Source of the DNA: Avisuccinivibrio sp964424565
GTDB lineage: Bacteria; Pseudomonadota; Gammaproteobacteria; Enterobacterales; Succinivibrionaceae
DNA length: 57,329 nt
Assembly (NCBI GenBank): GCA_964424565.1
Contig: CAYRIZ010000006.1
Coordinates: forward strand, 1-57,329
Direction of reading: 5' to 3'
Part shown: piece by piece, positions 41,821-49,743 of the stretch
Layout: every line of letters begins with the position of its first letter
Numbering within the stretch: position 1 is the stretch's first letter
Notes under the pieces: generated by a model
The model's database searches: none
What the model saw: the letters and a program-made list of their open reading frames with translations, nothing else
What the model was told of the DNA's origin: nothing
Translations under genes and position numbers: made by a program

Positions 41821-42843
41821 ATGCCTAGATCTTTTGCCGGCAGTGCCCTGGGCGCTGCTGTACTGTGTGCCTGTGCACTGCTCATGACCGGCTGCGACGT
41901 CAGAAGCAACGTAACCGTCATCAAGTTCTCCCACACCCAGAATCCCGGATCGGCTTCCGATCTGGCGGCCATGGAGTTTAAAAAGTACGTAGAGGAAGCC
42001 TCTGGCGGTACCATGCGCGTTGATATCTTCTCCAACTGCGGTCTGTCCGGCGGTGACCTCACCAAAGCCATTGAGCTGACCCAGACCGGCAATATTGATA
42101 TCCATTCCTGCGCGCCGGCCAACATAGCCAACTATGATCCCAGGTTCTATGCCTTCTGGCTGCCCTTCCTGTTCCCCAGCCAGGAAAATCTGCTGAAGTT
42201 CTGCAGCTCTCCCAAGGTTCACGCCGAGGTGAACAAGTGGTGCAATGCCATAGAAACCGAGATGCTGGGCATCAACAATGCCGGCTCACGGCAGATCTCC
42301 AACTCCAAAGGGGAGATCCGCACTCCCGAGGATTTGCGCGGCATGAACATACGCGTGCCCGGAGCCAATGTGTTCATCACCCTCTATCGCGATTACTACG
42401 GCGCCAACCCCACCGCCATGGACTTCTCCGAGGTTTATACCTCCCTGCAGCAGAAAACCATAGACGGACAGGAAAACCCCATAGCCGTATTTGCCTCCTC
42501 CAAGTTTGAGGAAGTGCAGCCCTATGTGACCCTGTGGGACGGTGTGCGTGATACCACCATATGGATCATGAGCTCGGCCACCCTGGAAAAACTCACTCCC
42601 GAGCAGGAGAAGATTGTAAGGGAGAGTGCCGCCCGCGCGCTGCAGTGGGGTAATGACTATCTGGCCGCCTCCGAGGACGGCATCATTGAAGACCTCAAGA
42701 CCAAGGGCGTGACCTTTACCTATCTTAGTCCTGAGGAAAAGGATGTCTTCAGGGAGAAAGCCGCCGGCATTTATAACGATTATCGCGACAGCATAGGCGC
42801 TGACGTGATCGATCTCTTTACCCGAGGTTATCTGGAGGATTGA
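41821..42843 (+). CDS. dctP: TRAP transporter solute-binding protein, predicted lipoprotein
   Basis: 340 residues. The signal peptide ends in LLMTGC, so Cys25 should be lipidated; Asp26 at +2 is the inner-membrane retention signal in enterobacterial-type Lol sorting. DctP fold: VIKFSHTQNPGSASDLAAMEFKKYVEEASGG, SGGDLTKAIELTQTGNIDI, LRGMNIRVPGANVFITLYRDY with the conserved Arg that holds a substrate carboxylate, and MDFSEVYTSLQQKTIDGQENP. Captures an organic acid in the periplasm for DctQM. Strong SD AAGGAGG. Its stop overlaps dctQ. Confidence 0.93.
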   Translation: MPRSFAGSALGAAVLCACALLMTGCDVRSNVTVIKFSHTQNPGSASDLAAMEFKKYVEEASGGTMRVDIFSNCGLSGGDLTKAIELTQTGNIDIHSCAPANIANYDPRFYAFWLPFLFPSQENLLKFCSSPKVHAEVNKWCNAIETEMLGINNAGSRQISNSKGEIRTPEDLRGMNIRVPGANVFITLYRDYYGANPTAMDFSEVYTSLQQKTIDGQENPIAVFASSKFEEVQPYVTLWDGVRDTTIWIMSSATLEKLTPEQEKIVRESAARALQWGNDYLAASEDGIIEDLKTKGVTFTYLSPEEKDVFREKAAGIYNDYRDSIGADVIDLFTRGYLED

Positions 42844-43328
42844 TGATCATGCCCAAATTCTGGAAAAATTTCGAAGAATACGTCTGCGCAGCTGCCCTCA
42901 TCATCATGGCGCTGGTGACCTTTATGAACGTGTTCTCCCGCAAAATCAGCTGGTTCAACATGTCCTTTACCCAGGAGCTGGTGACCACCATGTTCGTGTG
43001 GGTCTGCTGTCTGGCCGCCGCGGCTGCCTTCAAGACCAACAGCCACATGGGTTTTGCCTATTTGACCGACAAGCTCACCGGCAAAGCCAAAACCATACAC
43101 ACCATTATCAGAGCCTCTCTGATCACCATCAATTACATCATCTGGCTGATCTGGGGCATTGATATGGTACTGCGGCAGATCCGCTATCACATGCTCACCG
43201 GCGTGCTGGAAATGCCGATCTGGATGATTGGCATAGCCATACCCCTGTCTGCAGTGCTGTCCATATTCAGATTGTGGCAGTACACCCTGGCCAAAAACAA
43301 GCCTGAAACCCAGATCGAGTCCATTTAG
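42843..43328 (+). CDS. dctQ: TRAP transporter small membrane subunit DctQ
   Basis: 161 residues, four hydrophobic segments: CAAALIIMALVTFMNVFSRK, TQELVTTMFVWVCCLAAAAAF, a third (LITINYIIWLIWGIDMVL) and a fourth (IGIAIPLSAVLSIFRLW), as in DctQ. ELVTTMFVW resembles the conserved E-x-x-x-x-x-F-W region. ATG 42843 overlaps the dctP TGA (ATGA); an ATG two codons later is possible. Couples DctP and DctM in the inner membrane. Confidence 0.9.
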   Translation: MIMPKFWKNFEEYVCAAALIIMALVTFMNVFSRKISWFNMSFTQELVTTMFVWVCCLAAAAAFKTNSHMGFAYLTDKLTGKAKTIHTIIRASLITINYIIWLIWGIDMVLRQIRYHMLTGVLEMPIWMIGIAIPLSAVLSIFRLWQYTLAKNKPETQIESI

Positions 43329-43339
43329 GAGACCTGCCC

Positions 43340-44605
43340 ATGACAGAAATTATTTTATTCGGCTCCCTGGCCCTGATGGTGTTCATCAACATCCCCATTG
43401 CCATATCCCTGGGTCTGGCCAGTATCTTTACCCTGATCTATGTAGGTGACCCCCTGGGTGTGGTGCCGGCCATGATGCAGGCCACGGTGCAGAAGTTCAC
43501 CCTGCTGACCATTCCGCTCTTTATTCTGGCCGGTGCCTTCATGGACTGCGGCGGCATATCCAAACGCCTCATCAAGCTGGCCAACTGCTTCTTCGGCGGC
43601 ATCAAGGGCGGTATGGGCATGGTGGCGGTGATTGCCGCTATGTTCTTTGCGGCCATTTCCGGCTCGGGTACTGCCACTGTGGCCGCCATAGGTTCCATTT
43701 TGATCCCGGCCATGATCAAGGAAGGCTATGACAGCGGCTTCTCCTCCGGCCTGTCGGCCATTTCCGGATCTCTGGGCACAGTGATCCCGCCGTCCATCAC
43801 CTTTATTATCTACGGCATGATCACCGGCGAGTCCATAGGCGATCTGTTCTTTGCCGGCATTGTGCCGGGCATTTTGTTCGGCTCCATACTCTGCATCTAC
43901 ACCTACTTCATAGCCAAGAAGCATAACTGGGGCGGCAATGGCAAAATGGCTGCCGGCCGCGAGATCTGGAAGGCTTTTGTGGATGCCCTGTGGGGTCTGT
44001 TCTCTCCCATCATCGTGCTCGGTGGTATTTACTCCGGTCTGCTGACCCCCACCGAGTCTGCAGCCGTGGCCGTGATCTACTCCTTTATTGTGGGTACATT
44101 CGTCTACCGTGAGATCAAGCTGGACAACTTCCTCAAGGCTTTGTTCTCCACTGCCAAGACCACCGGCATCATCCTGCTCATCATCATGAACGCCGGCATC
44201 TTCTCCTGGGTGCTGACCGAACAGGGCATAGCCGCCCGTCTGACCGAGTTTGCACTGTCGCTTACTCAGGACAAGATAGTGATGCTGCTCATCATCAACG
44301 TGGTGTTCATGTTTGCCGGCTGTGTAATGGACAATACCTCCGCCCTGTTCATTCTGGTGCCCATAGTCATGCCTATAGCCAAGGCTCTGGGCATTGACAT
44401 GATTCACCTGGGCGTGGTGCTGGTGCTCAATCTGTCCATAGGTCAGGTTACTCCGCCGGTAGGCCCCAACCTTTATGTGGCCGCCGACATAGCCAAGGTC
44501 AAGTTCGAGAAGATCATGCATGGCGTCACTCCGCTGCTTTTGGTCTCCATGGTGGCCCTGCTGCTGGTAACCTTTATCCCGTGGCTGTCACTGTGCCTGC
44601 TCTAA
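43340..44605 (+). CDS. dctM: TRAP transporter large membrane subunit DctM
   Basis: 421 residues, about 12 membrane segments. DctM motifs: LTIPLFILAGAFMDCGGISKRLIKLA, GGMGMVAVIAAMFFAAISGSGTATVAAIGSILIPAM, SGSLGTVIPPSITFIIYG, LLTPTESAAVAVIY, and GQVTPPVGPNLYVA. This is the sodium-driven transport subunit. It starts 11 bp after dctQ. Complete; followed by a 24-bp perfect palindrome and then the BKACE gene. Confidence 0.95.
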   Translation: MTEIILFGSLALMVFINIPIAISLGLASIFTLIYVGDPLGVVPAMMQATVQKFTLLTIPLFILAGAFMDCGGISKRLIKLANCFFGGIKGGMGMVAVIAAMFFAAISGSGTATVAAIGSILIPAMIKEGYDSGFSSGLSAISGSLGTVIPPSITFIIYGMITGESIGDLFFAGIVPGILFGSILCIYTYFIAKKHNWGGNGKMAAGREIWKAFVDALWGLFSPIIVLGGIYSGLLTPTESAAVAVIYSFIVGTFVYREIKLDNFLKALFSTAKTTGIILLIIMNAGIFSWVLTEQGIAARLTEFALSLTQDKIVMLLIINVVFMFAGCVMDNTSALFILVPIVMPIAKALGIDMIHLGVVLVLNLSIGQVTPPVGPNLYVAADIAKVKFEKIMHGVTPLLLVSMVALLLVTFIPWLSLCLL

Positions 44606-44650
44606 TCAGGCAGAGAGGATCTGCTTTTTAATCAATCCCCTCCCTACTAA

Positions 44651-44674
44651 AGCTCCCCGCCGCGGCGGGGAGCT
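44651..44674. terminator. 24-bp perfect palindrome after dctM
   Basis: Perfectly self-complementary GC-rich sequence beginning AGCTCCCCGCCG. It has no T tract and sits 46 bp after dctM and 34 bp before the BKACE gene. It may reduce transcription into that gene or protect the dctPQM message from 3' decay. Confidence 0.5.
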
Positions 44675-44708
44675 GCATGAGGGAAGCTGCACAAGGATTT
44701 ACTGTTTA

Positions 44709-45512
44709 ATGAACAAAAAAGTATTGATCAATGTAGCTCCGGTGTCCGGCAGCTGCACCCAAATAATTCCCGAAAAAATAGCCGCAGATGTACTGGCCTG
44801 CCGCCAGGCCGGAGCAGGCATGGTGCATCTGCATGTGCGTGATGCCCAGGGCCGGCTGACGGCTGATACCTCCCTGCTTTATGAGACCTTAAAGCTCATC
44901 CGGGCGCAGAGCGACATCATTATTGAGGTTTCCACCGGCGGTATTTCCGATCTTTCCATAGAGGAGCGCTGCGCTCCGGTGCCTCTTGATCTGGTGGAGG
45001 CCTGCTCCCTTAATGTGGGTTCCACCAATTTGGGTGAAGGCGTCTACATCAACCGCCCCCGTGATGTGCGTTACTGCGTGGAGGAGCTGCTGCGCTGGCA
45101 CAAGATCCCTGAAGTGGAAACCTTTGAGATCGGCCACTCCTATCAGACCGGGCTGCTGATGCAGGCCTATGATATGGTCAGGCCGGTGCTCTTTTCAGTG
45201 GTACTGGGGCATGGCGGTGAAGCTCCGGCCACCCCGCAGGCCCTGGCAGCCATGATCTCCATGCTGCCTCCCGACAGCATCTGGGGCATTACCCACGCCC
45301 ACCGCCGGGATTTCGGCATTATTGCCGCCGCTTTGGGCATGGGAGCAGTCACAGTGCGCGTAGGCTTTGAGGACAGCAATTATCTGGATGAAAACACGCA
45401 GGTGGACAGCAATGCCCCGCTGGTGGAAAAGACTGCAGCCCTGATCCGCTCCATGGACAAGGAGGTCATGACCCCGGACGAAGCCCGGGAGCTGCTGCAT
45501 ATAGGTTACTGA
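44709..45512 (+). CDS. Beta-keto acid cleavage enzyme (BKACE, DUF849 family)
   Basis: 267 residues, a TIM barrel with zinc site HLHVRDAQGRLTAD (His-x-His) and GHGGEAP. Others: EVSTGGISDLSIEERC, LNVGSTNLGEGVYINRPRD, EIGHSYQTGLLMQA, VTVRVGFEDSNYL. Family enzymes condense a beta-keto acid with acetyl-CoA to give acetoacetyl-CoA and a new CoA ester or acid. It is the last gene of the second acid-sugar operon, so the keto acid probably arises from the TRAP substrate. Start MNKKVLINVAP. Substrate not deducible. Confidence 0.88.
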   Translation: MNKKVLINVAPVSGSCTQIIPEKIAADVLACRQAGAGMVHLHVRDAQGRLTADTSLLYETLKLIRAQSDIIIEVSTGGISDLSIEERCAPVPLDLVEACSLNVGSTNLGEGVYINRPRDVRYCVEELLRWHKIPEVETFEIGHSYQTGLLMQAYDMVRPVLFSVVLGHGGEAPATPQALAAMISMLPPDSIWGITHAHRRDFGIIAAALGMGAVTVRVGFEDSNYLDENTQVDSNAPLVEKTAALIRSMDKEVMTPDEARELLHIGY

Positions 45513-45523
45513 GGCCCCTGAAA

Positions 45524-45544
45524 CTGCCCGGTCACGCCGGGCAG
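45524..45544. terminator. Hairpin between convergent BKACE and ybbN genes
   Basis: Perfect 8-bp stem CTGCCCGG/CCGGGCAG, loop TCACG, with no T tract. Shared 3' boundary of two converging genes. Confidence 0.5.
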
Positions 45545-45553
45545 CGGCGGGAA

Positions 45554-46387
45554 TTAGTACAGCAGGCTGAACAGACGGCGGCGGTACTGTCCCTGCAGGG
45601 GATCGCCTGACATGGTGCTTAAGATATCCAAAAAGGTCTTTTTGATCTCAGCCTTGGAGAGATCCTGCTTTAAGAGACCAAAGAGCATTTCCAGAGCTTC
45701 AGCCTTTTTGCCGGCATTGACCAGGGCAGCGGCATATTTCAAAGCCAGCTCATCGCTGGGATGCTCGGCAAATTCACGGGCCAGTTGGGTCAGCTCAGGG
45801 CTGTCCTGAGCCTTGAGGGCCAGATTGAGGGCGGAGATCAGATCCTGATACTCCGAGCTCTCGCTTTCTTCCCGGCCGGGATTGGCCAGCACTTCCTGGG
45901 CGCGGTTCAGATTTTTGGCGGCAATCAGCAGGCGGGCATAAATGTGTTTGGCCGAGAGATTTTTGGGCTCGAGATTAAAGGCCTGGGCAGCCGTACCCAC
46001 GGCAGCATTGAGATCACCGGCTGCCTCGCTCTGCAGGGCCTGACGCAGCAGCAGTTCACACTCCGAGGGCATGTACTTGCCAATGATCTCCTGCAGTCTG
46101 GCGGTAATGTCATCACCCTGCAGGGCATCCACCGGTTTGCCTTCCCGGAACACGATCAGGGCAGGCACATTCTGCAGCCCCAGCTGCATGGCCACAGCCT
46201 GGGATACGCGCTGGGTGACATCAGCCATTACCAGGGAAATATACTCATTGTTGTCGGAAATGGCGGCAGTCAGAGCCTGGGTTGATTGGGCACAATCAGG
46301 GGCATCTATATAGAAATACAAAAACACGGCCTTCTGCATGGAGGCGTCGATCAGTACTTCCTTGACATTGTGTTCATTTAACTGCAT
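45554..46387 (-). CDS. cnoX: Thioredoxin-like chaperedoxin CnoX (YbbN)
   Basis: 277 residues (E. coli 284). N-terminal thioredoxin fold with only one Cys in the active-site region (DAPDCAQST), as YbbN lacks the C-x-x-C pair, then NVPALIVFREGKPVDALQG, followed by TPR-like helices (LLLRQALQSEAAGDLNAAVGTAAQAFNLEPKNLSAKHIYARLLIAAKNL). E. coli CnoX protects proteins from oxidation under bleach stress and transfers them to GroEL. ATG 46387 with AAAGGA six bases upstream is preferred over a start five codons earlier. Stands alone, converging on the BKACE gene. Confidence 0.85.
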   Translation of the reverse strand: MQLNEHNVKEVLIDASMQKAVFLYFYIDAPDCAQSTQALTAAISDNNEYISLVMADVTQRVSQAVAMQLGLQNVPALIVFREGKPVDALQGDDITARLQEIIGKYMPSECELLLRQALQSEAAGDLNAAVGTAAQAFNLEPKNLSAKHIYARLLIAAKNLNRAQEVLANPGREESESSEYQDLISALNLALKAQDSPELTQLAREFAEHPSDELALKYAAALVNAGKKAEALEMLFGLLKQDLSKAEIKKTFLDILSTMSGDPLQGQYRRRLFSLLY

Positions 46388-46531
46388 AAAAAATCCTTTC
46401 ACAAAAGTTCGCCGGCACCTGAAGGCAGACTTTCAGCCTCAGGTTGATTTACGCTTTTATTTTCAACATGGGGACGACTGCTGCCGCTTTAAAGGGCAAC
46501 AGCAGAGAAGACAGCCTGCAGCCAGGCAGTG

Positions 46532-46555
46532 ATCGGCGGCCATCCTGCCGCCGAT
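46532..46555 (-). terminator. Hairpin after the yejM-like gene
   Basis: Perfect 9-bp stem ATCGGCGGC/GCCGCCGAT with loop CATCCT, six bases past the stop codon, without a T tract. Confidence 0.5.
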
Positions 46556-46560
46556 GAGAG

Positions 46561-48282
46561 TTAGTCTATAAAGCGGTTGAGCTCACGCATGGCTGAAATC
46601 AAATCAGCCAGATTAGGTCTGATCTCCGAGGTCGATCCTCCGGCGCGTTCCACCACCGCCTGTCCGTCACGCAGATAGATGGTGGCATGCTGCTTTTCAA
46701 TCAAAATCAAATCATTGCCGTCGGCCACTATAAAGCTGCGATCCGGCAGAGCGGTCAGATCATAGCCCATGGAATAGACCGAGGAAGGCGAGCTGACGCC
46801 CAGAGCCTGCGCGCCTATGGTGGGACAAAGATCATAAGGGGCACTCAGCTCGCTGATACTGCGGGCTCCCTGATAAGGAGCAAAGAGAATCAGCGGTACA
46901 TGGGCATAGGCACGGTCAAAGCGCATCCCGCTTTCCTGCAGGCTGCCGGCCAGGGAGGAAATGATCACCAGGCTGCGGTTCAGCAGGCCTGAAGATTCGA
47001 GTTTGTCCATCAGGGCACCTACAGCGGCATCAGTGCGCTGCAGCGCGGCGGCATAGGCTGAATTGCTGTCCGTGCAGAGCAGATCATTGAGCATCAAAGT
47101 CAGGGCCAGACGCTCCTGCGGGCCGGCCTGATCGAGCATTTGTTCGGCGGCGGCAAACACGGCTGCATTATCGGCCAGACTGTCCACGCGTACGGCTTCC
47201 AGACCGCTGTCATCGCGTCTGCTGCCCAGCGGCAGCACCTCGGAGTGGCTTTCCAGGGCACGTACGGTGTAGGCCTGCCGGAACATTTCATCGAGCATTA
47301 CCGGAATGATGCGATCCTGCACCAGTGACGGCCTATAAAGTCTGGGCAGACCGTAGCTTACGGCAAAGAGATTGTCTCCCAGGCTGCGGTAAGGCAGATA
47401 GTAGTTTTCATAGGACAGGCCCCGGCCCTTTAAGGCATAAAGCTGCGGGGTATCGGCGGCATTGATATCCCGCTGCGACAGACCGTTGATGAAGACTATG
47501 ATGACATTCTGCGGCTGCCGGCCCTCGGTTATGGTCAGCGTTGAGAGCGGATACTCTATACGGGCATTGGGATCGCTGTGCTTTTCCCCATCGCTGATCC
47601 AGCCGTGGCTTTCCAGGAAGCTCTTGGCGGTCATGGGATAATGGGCCGGGAAGACCGAGCGCAGGACGGTGATGCGGTCATAGCCTACGGCATCGGCCCA
47701 GATGTGCAGGCAGTGCGAGCTGATAAAGCAGGCGGTAAGCAGCACGATCAGGCAGCGGGAAAACAGCCCCCGGCCGGGCCGGTGGTGGTAGAGGGCAGCC
47801 GTGGACAGTCTGGCAAAGCCTGCTTCCAGCAGCAGGAGCAGCGGCACGGCAATGAACAAAAAGTTGTAATTAAGTCCGGTATTGAAATCAAGCTGAGTGA
47901 ACATCAGGCGCAGCACGCCCAGACTCAAATGCACCTTGACGTAGAGATAGAGCTTGACGTCGATGAGCAGCACGGTAAAGCACAATACGGCAACTATGAC
48001 TGCACAAATGCGGTAGGCCCGGAAATTGCCTATGAAGGACAGCGGGAAAAAGACTACCAGATAGAGCACGCAGGAAATAAAGCTCAGGTGCCCCAGCAGG
48101 GTCAGCAGCAAATAGACAAAAGGCAGAAAACCGCTCTGCTCCGGGGCTCCGTAGACATAGGCCGAGCCTGTGGCCACAGCCAGCAGAATATTGAGCAGCA
48201 GGAAATGATGCCCCCAGGACAGGGAGCGGGCGGCCTGTTCTTTGTAGGTGTAGATCCGGGAAAAATTAAATGCGTCACTCAT
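46561..48282 (-). CDS. yejM: YejM/PbgA-like inner-membrane sulfatase-fold protein
   Basis: 573 residues (E. coli YejM 586). Five N-terminal membrane segments (DUF3413 type), then a periplasmic sulfatase-fold domain: NVIIVFINGLSQRDINAADTPQLYALKGRGLSYENYY, DLLCTDSNSAYAAALQRTDAAVGAL, AYAHVPLILFAPYQGAR. The usual metal-binding Asp/Cys/Ser set of active sulfatases is not intact, as in YejM, which senses LPS and controls LpxC turnover through LapB. Essential in E. coli. It precedes no obvious partner here: perM lies 63 bp upstream on the same strand. No strong SD is visible before ATG 48282. Confidence 0.85.
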   Translation of the reverse strand: MSDAFNFSRIYTYKEQAARSLSWGHHFLLLNILLAVATGSAYVYGAPEQSGFLPFVYLLLTLLGHLSFISCVLYLVVFFPLSFIGNFRAYRICAVIVAVLCFTVLLIDVKLYLYVKVHLSLGVLRLMFTQLDFNTGLNYNFLFIAVPLLLLLEAGFARLSTAALYHHRPGRGLFSRCLIVLLTACFISSHCLHIWADAVGYDRITVLRSVFPAHYPMTAKSFLESHGWISDGEKHSDPNARIEYPLSTLTITEGRQPQNVIIVFINGLSQRDINAADTPQLYALKGRGLSYENYYLPYRSLGDNLFAVSYGLPRLYRPSLVQDRIIPVMLDEMFRQAYTVRALESHSEVLPLGSRRDDSGLEAVRVDSLADNAAVFAAAEQMLDQAGPQERLALTLMLNDLLCTDSNSAYAAALQRTDAAVGALMDKLESSGLLNRSLVIISSLAGSLQESGMRFDRAYAHVPLILFAPYQGARSISELSAPYDLCPTIGAQALGVSSPSSVYSMGYDLTALPDRSFIVADGNDLILIEKQHATIYLRDGQAVVERAGGSTSEIRPNLADLISAMRELNRFID

Positions 48283-48345
48283 GGTAGATCATCCAGCTTG
48301 ATTTTAAGCCATTGTACCAAATTTGCCGCCCTCATCAGCCCGGGT

Positions 48346-49545
48346 TCACTCTGCCTTTTCCGGAGTCTTTTCTCCTTTATCTTTGGCGCGGTTGCGCTCG
48401 TCCCGCTGCCGCGAAGGCCAGCGCACGATCAAAGTCTTGATGAAGGTAGCCAGGGGTATGGCAAAAAACACCCCCCAAAATCCCCACATGCCGCCGAAAA
48501 TCAAGATGGCCGCCAAGATGGAAAAGGCATCTAGATTCATGGTGTGGGAAAACAGCATGGGGGTGAGCAGATTGCTGTCCAGCAGCTGAATTACCACATA
48601 AGCCAGCAGCAGCCAGAACAGCCCGTCGGTGAAGCCGAACTGAATCACCGAAATGAGCAGCACCGGCAGACCAATGAGCACTGCCCCCACATAGGGGATG
48701 ACCACGGAGAGGCCTACGCCTACGCCCAGCAGCACGGCATAGTTCAGGGAAAACAGGCGGAAGACCAGAGTATTGACTGCCGCAATGATAATGATGTGCA
48801 GGAGCTTGCCGCGGATGTAGCCGGCAATCTGCCCGGAAATGGCCGGCCAGAATTCCTTGATGAGTACCTGATTGTCCGGCAGGATATAGGTAATGGCCCG
48901 CTTCTGCATCAGCCTTTTGTTGTAGAGCATCAAAAAGGTGAAGATGGGCACGATGATGAGATACATCAGGTAGGTGAAAATATTGACCACCGAGGGCATC
49001 AGCTGTGTGCGCAGCAGATTGGCCGTGTAGCTGATCAGCTGTGTGCGCAGGGACGCGGCGGCAGAGAGGATATCCTCCCGGGTGAGCATGCTCGGCAGCG
49101 GCTCGGGCAGTCCCTCGATCAAATTGTACAAGGAAGCGGCTATATAGGCATCCAGATCCCCGGCCGACAGGGAAAAGCCGTCTGCATCACCGGCGGCCAT
49201 ACCGGCTGCCGCGGCATCCTGCGACAGTGAGAGCAGGGTATTGTAGAACTGTGCTCCCTGCCTGATGATCTGCGGCACCAGCAGCAGCAGAGCCAGCACA
49301 CACAGCCCTATAAAGATCACCATTACCAGCACCGCAGCGCAGTGCCGGCTCAATTTGGTACGCCGCCGCAGCGACTCCACCGCCCAGTCCAGCACAAAGG
49401 CCAGACACAAAGCCACCACCAGCGGTCCCACCAGCCACATGAAGAAATAAATCAGGATAAAGGCGGCAATGAGTACCAGCGCAAATTCCACAGTACCAGG
49501 CTGCGAGAAATGGTCTGCGTACCAGTTTTTGAATAATTTGATCAT
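48346..49545 (-). CDS. perM: AI-2E/PerM-family membrane protein
   Basis: 399 residues with eight or so membrane segments. Family motifs: LVGPLVVALCLAFVLDWAVE, a long periplasmic loop, PIFTFLMLYNKR, SGQIAGYIRGKLLHI, GVGVGLSVVIPYVGAVLIGLPV, DSNLLTPMLFSHTMNLDAFSILAAIL. ATG 49545 (MIKLFKNWYADHF) has AGGG shortly upstream; a start seven codons earlier is less likely. A 40-residue basic tail follows the last helix. It diverges from bepA, as perM does in E. coli, which supports the name. Substrate unknown. Confidence 0.88.
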   Translation of the reverse strand: MIKLFKNWYADHFSQPGTVEFALVLIAAFILIYFFMWLVGPLVVALCLAFVLDWAVESLRRRTKLSRHCAAVLVMVIFIGLCVLALLLLVPQIIRQGAQFYNTLLSLSQDAAAAGMAAGDADGFSLSAGDLDAYIAASLYNLIEGLPEPLPSMLTREDILSAAASLRTQLISYTANLLRTQLMPSVVNIFTYLMYLIIVPIFTFLMLYNKRLMQKRAITYILPDNQVLIKEFWPAISGQIAGYIRGKLLHIIIIAAVNTLVFRLFSLNYAVLLGVGVGLSVVIPYVGAVLIGLPVLLISVIQFGFTDGLFWLLLAYVVIQLLDSNLLTPMLFSHTMNLDAFSILAAILIFGGMWGFWGVFFAIPLATFIKTLIVRWPSRQRDERNRAKDKGEKTPEKAE

Positions 49546-49743
49546 AATTCCCTTACACCCGGCCAAACAAAACAGGCTGTATGTGCACCTGCCGTCCTGC
49601 CTGGGTCATGGCGGCAGAAATTTGCCCGGCAGCCTGAACCTGAGTGCATTCCCGGCAGTCAAAGGCGGAAGCATACATTTTCAGTTGTTTTGCTTTATCA
49701 TCAGTAAGCAATTATAGGCACTTCAGAGAATAAGGATTCTACA

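Noticed and set aside
41143..42222. Open frame of 359 codons on the minus strand over the racemase-like gene and dctP
   Set aside because: It spans two real plus-strand genes and the gap between them; no recognisable motif.
43355..44521. Open frame of 388 codons on the minus strand opposite dctM
   Set aside because: Extremely His/Gly/Gln/Asp-rich shadow of hydrophobic DctM codons.
47578..48534. Open frame of 318 codons on the plus strand opposite the yejM-like gene
   Set aside because: Antisense to a conserved membrane protein; its composition is a shadow pattern.
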